Part shown: piece by piece, positions 53,250 through 62,062 of the stretch
Layout: each line of letters begins with the position of its first letter
Numbering within the stretch: the first letter of the stretch is position 1
Assembly: GCA_934465295.1 (NCBI GenBank)
Contig: CAKSKU010000011.1
Coordinates: 1-64,000 of the forward strand
Length of the DNA stretch: 64,000 nucleotides
Direction of reading: 5' to 3'
DNA from: an uncultured Oscillospiraceae bacterium
GTDB lineage: Bacteria > Bacillota > Clostridia > Oscillospirales > Ruminococcaceae
Notes under the pieces: generated by a model
Seen by the model: the letters and a program-made list of their open reading frames with translations, nothing else
Database searches by the model: none
What the model was told of the DNA's origin: nothing
Position numbers and translations under genes: made by a program

Positions 53250-54281
53250 ATGAACGTAAAAATCATCAACGGCGTTTCTATGCCGAACATTCCCTGGCAG
53301 GAAAAGCCTGCTGACTGCAGAGATGTAGTTTGGAGATATGACGCTAACCCTATCATCAAGAGAGATCAGATCATGGTTAAGAAGGCTAACGGATACAGAG
53401 AGCCTTCCAACTCCATTTTCAACAGCTCCGTTGTTCCTTTCAAGAACGGCGACTATGAATTCGCAGGCGTTTTCCGTGTTGACGACAGAGAAAGAAATAT
53501 GGAACTCCACGTTGGCTTCTCCAAGGACGGTATCCACTGGGATATCAACGAGGAAAGAATCCACTTTGAATGCGATATCCCCGAAGTTGCACAGTGGCAG
53601 TACGGCTACGATCCCCGTGTATGCAAGCTCGAGGGCGAAGACAGATATATCGTAACATGGTGCAATGCTTACGGCTGGAAGCCAACTATCGGCATAGCTA
53701 CCACAACTGATTTCAAAACATTCAAGCAGGGCGAAAATGCTTACCTTCCTTTCAACAGAAACGGCGTTATGTTCCCAAGAAAGATCAACGGCAAGTACAT
53801 GATGATGAGCCGTCCTTCCGACAGCGGTCATACACCTTTCGGTGATATGTTCATCAGCCAGTCCCCTGACCTCGTTTACTGGGGCGAGCACAGACACGTT
53901 ATGGGACCTTCTAAGGGCTGGGAATCCACAAAGATGGGCGCAGGTCCTATTCCGATAGAAACAGACCGCGGCTGGCTCATTTTCTACCATGGCGTTCTTA
54001 CTTCCTGCAACGGCTATGTTTACAGCTTCTCCGCCGCTCTCCTCGATAAGGACGAGCCTTGGAAGGTTCTCAAGAGAGGCGCTTCCTACCTCATTAGCCC
54101 ACAGACAAGCTATGAGCTTATCGGTGATACAGACGCTGTAACATTCCCATGCGCTAACCTTGTTGACGCTGACACAGGCAGAATTTGCATCTACTACGGC
54201 TGCGCTGACACCTGCACAGCTCTCGCATTCACAACTGTTGATGACGTTATGGACTTCCTTGACCACAACAGCCAGGTTTGA
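53250..54281 (+). CDS. GH130 beta-1,4-mannosyl phosphorylase
   Basis: A protein of 343 aa with the five-bladed GH130 propeller. The catalytic acid is D121 in WQYGYDPRV. Phosphate-binding and family motifs YREPSNSIFNSSVV, GYRE and YHGVLTSCNGYVYSFSAALLD are present. Length matches the shorter mannooligosaccharide phosphorylases (such as R. albus RaMP2) better than the ~390-aa mannosylglucose phosphorylases. It would release mannose-1-phosphate from beta-1,4-mannooligosaccharides in the cytoplasm. Codon use is highly biased, implying abundant protein. Confidence 0.9.
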   Translation: MNVKIINGVSMPNIPWQEKPADCRDVVWRYDANPIIKRDQIMVKKANGYREPSNSIFNSSVVPFKNGDYEFAGVFRVDDRERNMELHVGFSKDGIHWDINEERIHFECDIPEVAQWQYGYDPRVCKLEGEDRYIVTWCNAYGWKPTIGIATTTDFKTFKQGENAYLPFNRNGVMFPRKINGKYMMMSRPSDSGHTPFGDMFISQSPDLVYWGEHRHVMGPSKGWESTKMGAGPIPIETDRGWLIFYHGVLTSCNGYVYSFSAALLDKDEPWKVLKRGASYLISPQTSYELIGDTDAVTFPCANLVDADTGRICIYYGCADTCTALAFTTVDDVMDFLDHNSQV

Positions 54282-54304
54282 TCGTTATAATTATATAAAT
54301 AATA

Positions 54305-54345
54305 TATCCGCTTTCGGTGAAATTGCCGAGAGCGGATATTTTTAT
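54305..54345 (+). terminator. Terminator of the GH130 gene
   Basis: TATCCGCTTTCGG pairs with CCGAGAGCGGATA, followed by TTTTT. Confidence 0.88.
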
Positions 54346-54447
54346 GCGGATATGTGTTTTGGGGGAGGTCAATACTTGCTTATTATGAAAAAATACATAG
54401 GGGAAGTGGTTTTTCTGTCGGTCAAAGGCTTATTTGAAAAAATAAAA

Positions 54448-54533
54448 GGCACAATTCGCATTTTTGAGGTCAGAAAACCGCCATTTCAATGCAAATTGTG
54501 CCTTTTTGTGGCTTATTATGCTGTTAGTTCTGC
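54448..54533 (-). repeat. Structured intergenic repeat, copy R4 (partial)
   Basis: The long stem is GGCACAATTCGCA (54448-54460) with TGCAAATTGTGCC (54490-54502), one mismatch, then TTTTT. The conserved CTGTTAGTT box of R3 recurs at 54521-54529, where metY cuts the repeat off. Two base pairs differ from R1-R3 with both sides changed. Confidence 0.75.
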
Positions 54534-55820
54534 TTAAATATTGTCCAAAGCCTGCTTAACATCTGCGATGATATCGTCAACATTTTCAAGTCCGACCGAA
54601 AGACGGATAAGTCCGCCGTCGATGCCTGCTGCGGCGAGCTGCTCATCGGAGAGCTGTCTGTGCGTTGCGGAAGCAGGGTGAAGTACGCAGGTGCGGATAT
54701 CGGCAACGTGAACTTCGTTCGATGCGAGCTTCAGGCTGTCCATAAACTTCACTGCGTTGTCTCTGCCGCCCTTTATCGAAACGGAAATTACGCCGCTTGT
54801 GCCGAGTGGGAGATACTTGTCAGCGAGAGCTTTATATTTGTTGCCTTCAAGCGCAGGATAGAACACGCTCTCGACCTTATCGCTCGTCTGGAGGAATTTT
54901 GCGACTTTGAGTGCGTTCTCGCAATACTTTGGCATTCTTACCGCAAGCGTTTCCAGTCCGAGATTGAGCAGGAACGACGAATTTGCTGCGGGATAGCAGC
55001 CGAAATCACGCATAAGCTGCATTCTTGCCTTTGTGATGTACGGTGCGGCAGGGTATTTCTCGGTATAAACGATGCCGTGGTAGCTTTCGTCGGGTTCGGT
55101 CATGCAGGGGAACTTTCCGTTCGCCCAGTTGAATTTGCCGCTGTCAACGATAACGCCGCCGACCTGAACTGCGTGACCGTCCATATACTTAGAGGTAGAG
55201 TGTACAACGATATCTGCGCCCCATTCGATAGGTCTGCAAAGGATAGGCGTTGCGAATGTATTGTCAACGATGAGCGGAACGCCGTGTGCGTGAGCGCAGT
55301 TTGCCCATTTTTCGATATCGAATACGTTGAGTGCAGGGTTTGCGATAGTTTCGCCGAAAACAGCCTTAGTATTGTCCTTGAATGCGGCGTTGATCTCGTC
55401 CTCGCTTGCGTCGCAGTTCACCCATATACACTCGATGCCCATTCTTTTGAGCGTGAAGCCGAAGAGGTTTATCGTTCCGCCGTAAATCGCCGATGAAGCG
55501 ATAAAGCTGTCGCCTGCTTCAAGAATGTTGAGGATAGACAAAAGCGAAGCCGCCTGACCGCTTGAAGTACACATAGCGGCAGCACCGCCTTCGAGAGCTG
55601 CTATCTTCTTTTCGACCGCATCGGTCGTGGGATTTTCAAAGCGTGAGTAGATAAGGCTCTTTGTGGGGTCGTCAAAAACAGCGGCTACATCGTCCGTAGA
55701 ATCATAGACATAAGTTGTACTCTGCACGATAGGCACAACACGCGGCTCGCCGTTCTTGGGTGAATAGCCTGCGTGCAGGCATTTGGTCTCGATCTTTGCG
55801 TCCTTGCTCATTTCTTTCAT
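54534..55820 (-). CDS. metY: O-acetylhomoserine sulfhydrylase (Cys/Met metabolism PLP enzyme)
   Basis: A protein of 428 aa. PLP lysine K211 in VVHSTSKYMDGH, phosphate-site region CTSSGQAA, and YSRFENPTTDAVEKKIAALEGG are all typical of the MetY/O-acetylhomoserine aminocarboxypropyltransferase group, which is longer than MetB/MetC. It makes homocysteine from O-acetylhomoserine and sulfide, or methionine from methanethiol. The ATG follows GGAGG. The leader is too short (about 37 nt) to hold a SAM riboswitch. Confidence 0.92.
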   Translation of the reverse strand: MKEMSKDAKIETKCLHAGYSPKNGEPRVVPIVQSTTYVYDSTDDVAAVFDDPTKSLIYSRFENPTTDAVEKKIAALEGGAAAMCTSSGQAASLLSILNILEAGDSFIASSAIYGGTINLFGFTLKRMGIECIWVNCDASEDEINAAFKDNTKAVFGETIANPALNVFDIEKWANCAHAHGVPLIVDNTFATPILCRPIEWGADIVVHSTSKYMDGHAVQVGGVIVDSGKFNWANGKFPCMTEPDESYHGIVYTEKYPAAPYITKARMQLMRDFGCYPAANSSFLLNLGLETLAVRMPKYCENALKVAKFLQTSDKVESVFYPALEGNKYKALADKYLPLGTSGVISVSIKGGRDNAVKFMDSLKLASNEVHVADIRTCVLHPASATHRQLSDEQLAAAGIDGGLIRLSVGLENVDDIIADVKQALDNI

Positions 55821-55863
55821 TTTAAAATTCCTCCAGTCAAGGTTTATATACTAATACCCATAA

Positions 55864-55892
55864 ATTATAGCATATTGCAGGATTTTTTTCAA
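55864..55892 (-). promoter_or_regulatory. Promoter of metY
   Basis: Minus strand TTGAAA (55887-55892) and TATAAT (55864-55869), 17-bp spacer. GGGTATTAGTATATA just downstream could be a repressor site; not assigned. Confidence 0.75.
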
Positions 55893-55909
55893 GAGAAAGG
55901 AGAAGATAA

Positions 55910-56113
55910 TTGATAATTATTAGTTAACAGTTAATAGTTAATAGCTGACGGTTTTCAATTGATAATTTTGAGTCGGAACAAAATGGGAAGCTGCTTTTGA
56001 TTTTTTGCTCAAATTGCTTATACAAATAAAACAGGAGCATGCCGATGACGGTTTGCTCCTGTTAGTAAGTTTATTGACAATTATCAACTATCAATTATCA
56101 ATTGTCAATTAAA
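55910..56113. repeat. AT-rich AATTGATAATT / AATTGTCAATT arrays
   Basis: Two clusters (55910-55965 and 56078-56113) of the short imperfect units AATTGATAATT, CAACTATCAATT and AATTGTCAATT. The same kind of array occurs at 6910-6940 and 61724-61885. Between them is the GH94 terminator. Confidence 0.75.
56025..56062 (-). terminator. Terminator of the GH94 gene
   Basis: ACAGGAGCA (56031-56039) pairs with TGCTCCTGT (56054-56062). On the minus strand the stem is followed by TTTATTTG. Confidence 0.75.
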
Positions 56114-56117
56114 ATTT

Positions 56118-58517
56118 TTATTTGCCGAGTGTAACAACAACTTCGTTAACGTCCTTAAGCTTTGCAGCAGGGATAAGGTTGCCCTCGAGCTTTTCGCCGT
56201 TGAGAACTACGCTTGCTACGCCGCTTTCTGCACCGTTAGGATTGTTGAAGGTCATATTGAGCTTCTTTCCTCTGAATGTCTTTTCTACTGTGTAGGACTT
56301 CCATTCGGAAGGAATTGAAGGATTAACTACAAGTCCCTCTGCATTCGGACGCATACCGAGGATACCCTCAACTGTACCTACCATTACTGTGGATGCTGTA
56401 CCTGTGAGCCAATGAACGTGTGCTCTTCCTGCGAACGGGCTGTCCTTGCCCTCAACGAACTGACCGTAAACGTATGGTTCGAGGCATCTGTGGTCTGCAT
56501 TGTCATTGTATGTTGCAGGAGCTGCTTCCTTCCAGTATTTATAAGCACGGTTGCCGTGACCGAGGAGGGATTCTGCAAGAATGAGCCAGCCCTGCGGCTG
56601 TGAGAAGATACCTGCATTTTCCTTTGTGCACTTGTTGAAGCACTGCATAAGTGCGCCGTTGAAGCCGTGTTCAACATAAGGAGGATACATTACCATTGCG
56701 CCGTAAGGAGTGTTGAGTTCTCTTTCAACGCTGTCCATAGCCTTTTCAGCCTGTTCCTTGCTTGCAAAACCGGAGATAACGGACCATGACTGTGGGTTGA
56801 GCCACATATTTGCTTCGGGGTCTGTTCTCTGACCGATAACAGCGCCGTCTTCCTTGTAACCTCTGATCCATCTGTCCTCGTTCCAGCAAGCTGCGAGGAT
56901 CTCGTCAAGCTTAGCCTTGATATCGTCGAGCTGCTTGATGTAGTCGGCATCGTTTTTGAGAACTGCATATTCACGGAGGATCTTAACTGCATATACGAGC
57001 TGGAAAGCAACGAATGTGGATTCGCCCTTCTTGCCGAGACGGAGGCAGTCGTTCCAGTCAGCGTGAAGACCTGCAGGCATACCGTGGTTGCCGAGGTGGT
57101 TCATCGAGAACATGATAGCTCTCTTGAGGTGGTCATAAACTGTACCCTTTTCTTCGTCGTTAGCGTAGAAAATTTCTTCATCGAGGAATGCGATGTCGCC
57201 GCTTTCGGAGATGTACTTGTAAATTGTCGGGAAGAGCCAGAGAGCATCGTCGGCACGGTAAGAGGGGTGACCTGTTTCCTTAGCGTAAGCTGTGTTCTCG
57301 TCGTTCTCGTCAGGGTGATTTTCGTGACCTGCGTTATGAGTGTACTTAACGAGCGGAAGTCCTGCGCCGTTGGTTACCTGAGCGGAAAGCATAAATTCGA
57401 TCTGCTTCTTAGCCATTTCGGGAGCAAGGTGAATGATACCCTGGATATCCTGAACGGTATCACGGTAGCCGAAGCCGTTACGAAGTCCGCAGTACTGGAA
57501 TGAAGCTGCTCTCGACCAGATGAATGTGATGAAGCAGTTGTATGCGTTCCAAACGTTTACCATATTGTTGAAGTCGGCATCGGGAGTATTTACCTGGAGG
57601 TTGCCGAGCTTTTCGTGCCAGTAGTTCTTGAGTTCCTCAACTTCAGCCTCAACAACGCCTGCCTTTTCGTACTTAGCGATAATTTCCTTAGCAACAGCTT
57701 CGGGCTTCTGACCGAGAACGTATGTGAGTTCCTTTGTTTCGCCCGGCTGGAGAACGATGTCGCTCTGGAGTGCGCCGCAGGAGTTTGTGTTGTAGTTGAG
57801 CTGACCCTTAAGACCGTCTTCGATGCCCTTAGGATTTGCATAGCTTCTGTATGAGCCAACGAAAGAATCACGGTCACCGCAGTAAGCATCTACCTTTGCC
57901 TTGGCAACGCCGAGGAAACGCTCGTTGTTAGGATTCTTGAAAATTTCGTTCTGCTTCTGGAGGATAAAGTTATCCTTGAAGTAGGTGCGTGTGATGAAGA
58001 GTGTGTACTGGAGGTTTACCTGATCCTGCTCGTAGTTGTTGTCGTTTACGAATTCGCAGTAGCCGGTAACGGAAAGCTTTCTCGGCTTGCTGTCGGTATT
58101 TGTTATCTTTGCAGCCCAGACTTCGTATGTAGCGTCCTTTGGAACATAGTATGTAACTTCGGACTTGATACCCTTGTATTCGGAAGTGATAACTGTGTAA
58201 GCAGTACCGTGACGGCATTCGCTCTTGAATTCAGCGAGATCCTTGCATACAGGCGCCCAGGAAGCAGACCAGTATTCGCCTGTTTCGCCGTCCTTGATGT
58301 AAACATAACGTCCCGGCTGGTCAACTGCAACGGAGTTGAAACGGTAACGGATAACACGACCGTTAGCGCCGCTCTTTACGAAGCTGTAACCGCCTGCGTT
58401 GTTGGAGATGATAGCGCCGTATTCGGGAGAACCGAGGTAGTTCGCCCAAGGTGCGGGAGTTTCTGGATTTGTGATGACATATTCCTTATTTGCAAGGTCA
58501 AAATGTCCGTAGTTCAT
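56118..58517 (-). CDS. cbpA: Cellobiose phosphorylase (GH94)
   Basis: A protein of 799 aa, the usual length of cytoplasmic cellobiose phosphorylases. It opens MNYGHFDLANKEYVITNP, with GRYVYIKDGETGEYWSASW nearby. The catalytic acid is the Asp of HADWNDCLRLG near residue 485. Substrate-site segments RNGFGYRDTVQDIQG and YCGLRNGFGYRD are present. It splits cellobiose with phosphate to glucose-1-phosphate and glucose. No signal peptide. Codon use is biased to optimal codons. The ATG follows AAAGGAG. The gene symbol follows common usage and is not certain. Confidence 0.94.
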   Translation of the reverse strand: MNYGHFDLANKEYVITNPETPAPWANYLGSPEYGAIISNNAGGYSFVKSGANGRVIRYRFNSVAVDQPGRYVYIKDGETGEYWSASWAPVCKDLAEFKSECRHGTAYTVITSEYKGIKSEVTYYVPKDATYEVWAAKITNTDSKPRKLSVTGYCEFVNDNNYEQDQVNLQYTLFITRTYFKDNFILQKQNEIFKNPNNERFLGVAKAKVDAYCGDRDSFVGSYRSYANPKGIEDGLKGQLNYNTNSCGALQSDIVLQPGETKELTYVLGQKPEAVAKEIIAKYEKAGVVEAEVEELKNYWHEKLGNLQVNTPDADFNNMVNVWNAYNCFITFIWSRAASFQYCGLRNGFGYRDTVQDIQGIIHLAPEMAKKQIEFMLSAQVTNGAGLPLVKYTHNAGHENHPDENDENTAYAKETGHPSYRADDALWLFPTIYKYISESGDIAFLDEEIFYANDEEKGTVYDHLKRAIMFSMNHLGNHGMPAGLHADWNDCLRLGKKGESTFVAFQLVYAVKILREYAVLKNDADYIKQLDDIKAKLDEILAACWNEDRWIRGYKEDGAVIGQRTDPEANMWLNPQSWSVISGFASKEQAEKAMDSVERELNTPYGAMVMYPPYVEHGFNGALMQCFNKCTKENAGIFSQPQGWLILAESLLGHGNRAYKYWKEAAPATYNDNADHRCLEPYVYGQFVEGKDSPFAGRAHVHWLTGTASTVMVGTVEGILGMRPNAEGLVVNPSIPSEWKSYTVEKTFRGKKLNMTFNNPNGAESGVASVVLNGEKLEGNLIPAAKLKDVNEVVVTLGK

Positions 58518-58607
58518 GGGAACACGCTCCTTTGAAATCTTAATATTTTTACATTTTTCTGAAAAAACGCAAAGACACCCCTTTGGATAAAATTGCCTTG
58601 TAATCGT

Positions 58608-58690
58608 TTCTTCATTGTTATTTCAATTGTATCATTTTCACACAGACATTTCAAGGGGGTATCAAAAAAATTCACAATTTCAAACGATTA
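58608..58690 (-). promoter_or_regulatory. GH94 promoter bracketed by AAACG sites
   Basis: Minus strand TTGAAA (58649-58654) and TACAAT (58626-58631), 17-bp spacer. TTGTAATCGTTTCTT (58608-58622) covers the predicted start and fits the cre pattern with one mismatch. TTTCAAACGATTAAG (58676-58690) lies upstream. A LacI/CcpA-type regulator is likely. Confidence 0.65.
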
Positions 58691-58754
58691 AGGCGGTCAA
58701 AAACTTTGCAAAATGACATAAAACGGGTATTAAAGTCAATACTTCCATTAATAA

Positions 58755-58783
58755 TTGACAGCATCGGGCAAAAATGATAGAAT
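58755..58783 (+). promoter_or_regulatory. Promoter of the nucleoside phosphorylase gene
   Basis: TTGACA (58755-58760) and TAGAAT (58778-58783), 17-bp spacer. A second TATAAT-like box follows at 58788-58795. Confidence 0.7.
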
Positions 58784-58829
58784 GATAGTATAATATTTGT
58801 TTTTATCGTCATAACCACTATGTTTTAAT

Positions 58830-58857
58830 GTAGGGGACGGGTTTCCCGTCCCGCTGT
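58830..58857. repeat. GGGACGGGTTTCCCGTCCC hairpin, copy 1
   Basis: A short palindromic element, GTA-GGGGACGGG-TTT-CCCGTCCC-GCTGT, in the leader of the phosphorylase gene. A near-identical copy is at 61797-61825, before secA. Confidence 0.8.
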
Positions 58858-58951
58858 CACAAATATCATACAAAAACGGGCGGAATTAGCCCTTGCAATA
58901 CTTTATCAATAGATAAAGTAAAAATTACAATCTATGAAAGGAGCGCTTATA

Positions 58952-59728
58952 ATGATAACAGATTCCTTCGACAATAAAACCGAAGCTATTATCAAGCCGC
59001 AGAGGAGAGCCGATGCGCCCTCGGTCGATGTTATGATAATCACTTTTTCGTATATCATCGAGGAATACATACTGGATAATTTCGACTGTAAGCAGATAGC
59101 CACGCTTTATAATGCTACCGGAGTTACGCCCGTTTATCGGATAGAATATAAGGACAAAAAGATAGGCTTTTTCAAGACATATATAGGCGCTCCGAGTACA
59201 GTGGGTTCTGTTGAGGAAATTCTTGCGGAAGTTGATACAAATAAGTTTATTATGTTCGGCGGCGCAGGCTGTCTTGACAGGGATATTGCAAGGGGAAAGG
59301 TAATTATTCCGACAGATGCTTACCGTGATGAGGGAACTTCGTATCATTACGCCCCTGCCGCCGATTATATTACCATAAAAAATGCTGACGTTGTTGCCGA
59401 TTTTATGGAGCAGGCGAATATCCCGTATGTCCTCGGGAAAACATGGACGACCGATGCCTTTTACCGAGAAACAAAGGGCAATTTTGAAAAGCGCAGGCAG
59501 GACGGCTGTATCGCTGTGGAAATGGAATGTGCGGCTGTTCAGGCGGTGTGCGATTTTCGGGGTGCGGAGCTTTATAATTTTCTGGAAAGCGGCGACCTTC
59601 TGGACGCTCCCGAGTGGGATCCAAGGTCTGAATTCACCTGCAACGGTTCACAGCACGACCCTCGGTATTTTATGATGGCGCTTGAACTTGCCTGCTATAT
59701 TTGCAACAGGTGCAAGCCCTTGACATAA
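58952..59728 (+). CDS. Nucleoside phosphorylase (PNP/UDP family)
   Basis: A protein of 258 aa. FGGAGCLDRDIARGKVIIPTD matches the phosphate/ribose region of the family, and VEMECAAVQAVCDF carries the conserved ME of the ribose-binding site. Uridine phosphorylase-like or purine phosphorylase activity is possible; the base specificity is not clear. ATG 58952 follows AAAGGAG with correct spacing; ATG 58934 lies before that site. Confidence 0.85.
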   Translation: MITDSFDNKTEAIIKPQRRADAPSVDVMIITFSYIIEEYILDNFDCKQIATLYNATGVTPVYRIEYKDKKIGFFKTYIGAPSTVGSVEEILAEVDTNKFIMFGGAGCLDRDIARGKVIIPTDAYRDEGTSYHYAPAADYITIKNADVVADFMEQANIPYVLGKTWTTDAFYRETKGNFEKRRQDGCIAVEMECAAVQAVCDFRGAELYNFLESGDLLDAPEWDPRSEFTCNGSQHDPRYFMMALELACYICNRCKPLT

Positions 59729-59764
59729 TTTGCATATCAAAAATCGGCTATGAAAGGAACTGCT

Positions 59765-60964
59765 ATGAAATTAAAAAAGATGATCCCTGCGGTGGTGCTT
59801 GCGATCTGCCTTGCCGCCTGTGCAGATCAGACCGATGAAAATGTTCGGACGGACATTACAGCCGCCGCTTCGTCCGAAACTGTAACCGAAACTGTTCAAG
59901 CGGAAGAAACGACTGCCGAAACGGCTGAAACTACTATTATAACAACTGCCGAAGCTGCACCGCTTTATGAGCTTGACGAGGACAGGAAAGCCGAACGCAC
60001 ATACGCCGAGATTTCGGACGATACGCCGTTTTTCTCCTGCGGATATGAGCAGACGGGGCTTGCTTCTGCGGAGGATTTTTCCGACAAGGCTCTTATTGAA
60101 AGTGCAAAGGAAGCATTGCTTTTCTCTGAGGTATATACCGAGCTTTACGATGATGTCAAAAGCCGCCTGCCCGACCGAGAGCCTGCGATCGCTGTCGGCT
60201 GTTCAAAGGTGATGACTTTCGACCTTGACGGGAACGGCTTGGACGAGTATGCGTTTCTGTTCAGCTTTAAACCCGATTTTGACAATAATGACGAGGAAAT
60301 GATGATGAATGTTTGGGGTGCGATTGACCCGAATACGCCTTATGCTGTTGTACTCCGTGGAGATAATGGCAAGTTTTATACTAACAGTCAAAAATATGCA
60401 ATGAACGCAGACCTTTATATCCTCAATTATGGGAGCTTTGCACAGTTTGTCGTTGACGGCGGCGTGAGCAACAATTCATCCTGCGCAGATTATTTCAGCT
60501 ATTATGACGGCGAATTTGAGCTTGAACTCCGTGAGTTCCGCAAATATGCAATTCTTGACGGGACGTTCCTTATTCAGACAATGGCGCAGGCTTCAAACGC
60601 TTGGCTTATCATATGGGACGATGAAATAAAGGGCTATGTGACCCCCGAGGCTGTGACGGTTTCCCGTGAGGAGCGTGACGAAATATTTGAAAATCTGCCG
60701 CTTGATGCTGATGAAAAGGCTTATTTTGCAGACTTTAATATTTGTATTATAGGCAATTATTTCTACTCACTGTATAACACCAGACAATACGGCAAAACCT
60801 TTATAAAGGACGAAAACGGCGAATTCCAAAGCTTTGACGGTCTGAAAGGCTATGCTGTAAATGAACGCATAATGTGTTACAATGACCCGTTCGAGATACC
60901 TTTTGCAAAAGAGCTTGACTATGAAAAAATAATTGAAAAAAGCAAAGGAGAACCAAAATGCTGA
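59765..60964 (+). CDS. Putative lipoprotein of unknown function
   Basis: A protein of 399 aa. Signal peptide with lipobox LAAC (Cys near 20), a Thr/Glu/Ala-rich linker to about residue 65 (TAETAETTIITTAEAA), then a soluble domain with a DLDGNGLDEYAF calcium-like loop, a recurring feature in this genome. I start at ATG 59765 after AAAGGA. The end overlaps tatD by seven bases, so the two are coupled. Confidence 0.75.
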   Translation: MKLKKMIPAVVLAICLAACADQTDENVRTDITAAASSETVTETVQAEETTAETAETTIITTAEAAPLYELDEDRKAERTYAEISDDTPFFSCGYEQTGLASAEDFSDKALIESAKEALLFSEVYTELYDDVKSRLPDREPAIAVGCSKVMTFDLDGNGLDEYAFLFSFKPDFDNNDEEMMMNVWGAIDPNTPYAVVLRGDNGKFYTNSQKYAMNADLYILNYGSFAQFVVDGGVSNNSSCADYFSYYDGEFELELREFRKYAILDGTFLIQTMAQASNAWLIIWDDEIKGYVTPEAVTVSREERDEIFENLPLDADEKAYFADFNICIIGNYFYSLYNTRQYGKTFIKDENGEFQSFDGLKGYAVNERIMCYNDPFEIPFAKELDYEKIIEKSKGEPKC

Positions 60965-61746
60965 CATATATTGATTCACACGCACATTATGATGACGAGC
61001 AGTTTGATGCTGACCGTGACGAACTGCTCCCGAAGCTTCACGAAAACGGCGTTCGGAATATCATAAACATCGGCTGTTCAATGGAACGCTCGGAGTTTTC
61101 CGTTGAGCTTGCGAAGAAGTATCCGTTCGTCTATGCGGCAGTAGGGATCCACCCCGAGGACGCTTCGGGTGCGCCGAGTGATTACCTTGAAAAAATCCGC
61201 AGGCTTGCGGAGTATGAAAAGGTCGTTGCTATCGGCGAGATAGGTCTTGACTATCATTTTGAGGGCTATGACCGTGAGATGCAGATGCGCTTTTTTGAGG
61301 AGCAGCTTGACCTTGCGAAAGAAATGGGTCTGCCCGTAGTTATCCATTCCCGTGATGCGACTGAGGACACGATGGATATTCTCGGCAAAAGGGGAGAGGT
61401 GAAAGGCGTTATGCACTGCTTTTCGGGTTCGGCAGAAACGGCAAAGCAGGTGCTGAAGCTCGGAATGAACATAAGCTTCACGGGCGTTCTCACATTTAAA
61501 AATGCACGGAAAGCGATCGAAGCACTTAAAGTAACACCGCTCGACAGGCTCCTGCTCGAAACCGACTGCCCCTATATGGCGCCCGAGCCGAACAGAGGAA
61601 AACGCTGCGACAGCGGTATGATAGTGAATGTTATCGACAAAATTGCCGAGGTCAAGGGAGTTTCCCCCGAGGAAGTTGCGGAACAGACGACGGAGAACAC
61701 GAAGAAACTGTTTTCAATTAACAATCTTAATTCAATTGACAATTGA
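60958..61746 (+). CDS. tatD: TatD family metal-dependent DNase
   Basis: A protein of 262 aa. Metal ligands visible in DSHAHYDDEQFD (HxH), GEIGLDYH, VIHSRDA, HCFSG and LLETDCPY. Members hydrolyse DNA or D-aminoacyl compounds. The last eight residues (NNLNSIDN) are encoded by the AATTGACAATTG array, so the repeat has become the C-terminus. AAAGGAG precedes the start, within the lipoprotein gene. Confidence 0.93.
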   Translation: MLTYIDSHAHYDDEQFDADRDELLPKLHENGVRNIINIGCSMERSEFSVELAKKYPFVYAAVGIHPEDASGAPSDYLEKIRRLAEYEKVVAIGEIGLDYHFEGYDREMQMRFFEEQLDLAKEMGLPVVIHSRDATEDTMDILGKRGEVKGVMHCFSGSAETAKQVLKLGMNISFTGVLTFKNARKAIEALKVTPLDRLLLETDCPYMAPEPNRGKRCDSGMIVNVIDKIAEVKGVSPEEVAEQTTENTKKLFSINNLNSIDN

Positions 61747-61885
61747 TAATTGACAATTGATAATTTTATTTTTTATGGGCAAATTGGGCTTATTCCGTAG
61801 GGGGACGGGTTTCCTGTCCTGCTGTTGGCGATGTCATTAAAAACTGTTAATTGTCAATTCTCAATTTTCAATTATCAATTAGCAA
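61724..61885. repeat. AT-rich array with embedded GGGACGGG hairpin, copy 2
   Basis: AATTGACAATTGATAATT units run from inside tatD to 61768 and again from 61845 to 61885. Between them, 61797-61825 carries the second copy of GTA-GGGGGACGGG-TTT-CCTGTCC-TGCTGT. No terminator for tatD is otherwise visible. Confidence 0.75.
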
Positions 61886-61892
61886 ATAGCCA

Positions 61893-61921
61893 TTGACAAA
61901 ACCCCGATTTTGTTATATAAT
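61893..61921 (+). promoter_or_regulatory. Promoter of secA
   Basis: TTGACA (61893-61898) and TATAAT (61916-61921), 17-bp spacer. The leader to the start codon is about 135 nt with no recognised structure. Confidence 0.85.
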
Positions 61922-62062
61922 TTAAGAGTATATTAATTTTTAATATAAAGTATTGTGGTTCTTCGGAATAACGGAACACGGACAGAATGATGCTGACGAA
62001 AAAAACTGCCGTGAAAAGGTTTTTGGAAGTCCCAAAGTAATTTTAAAGGTGGAATGTCTAAA

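Noticed and set aside
55821..55863. SAM riboswitch or T-box before metY
   Set aside because: The consensus promoter leaves a leader of only about 37 nt, too short for either, and no S-box or T-box sequence is seen.
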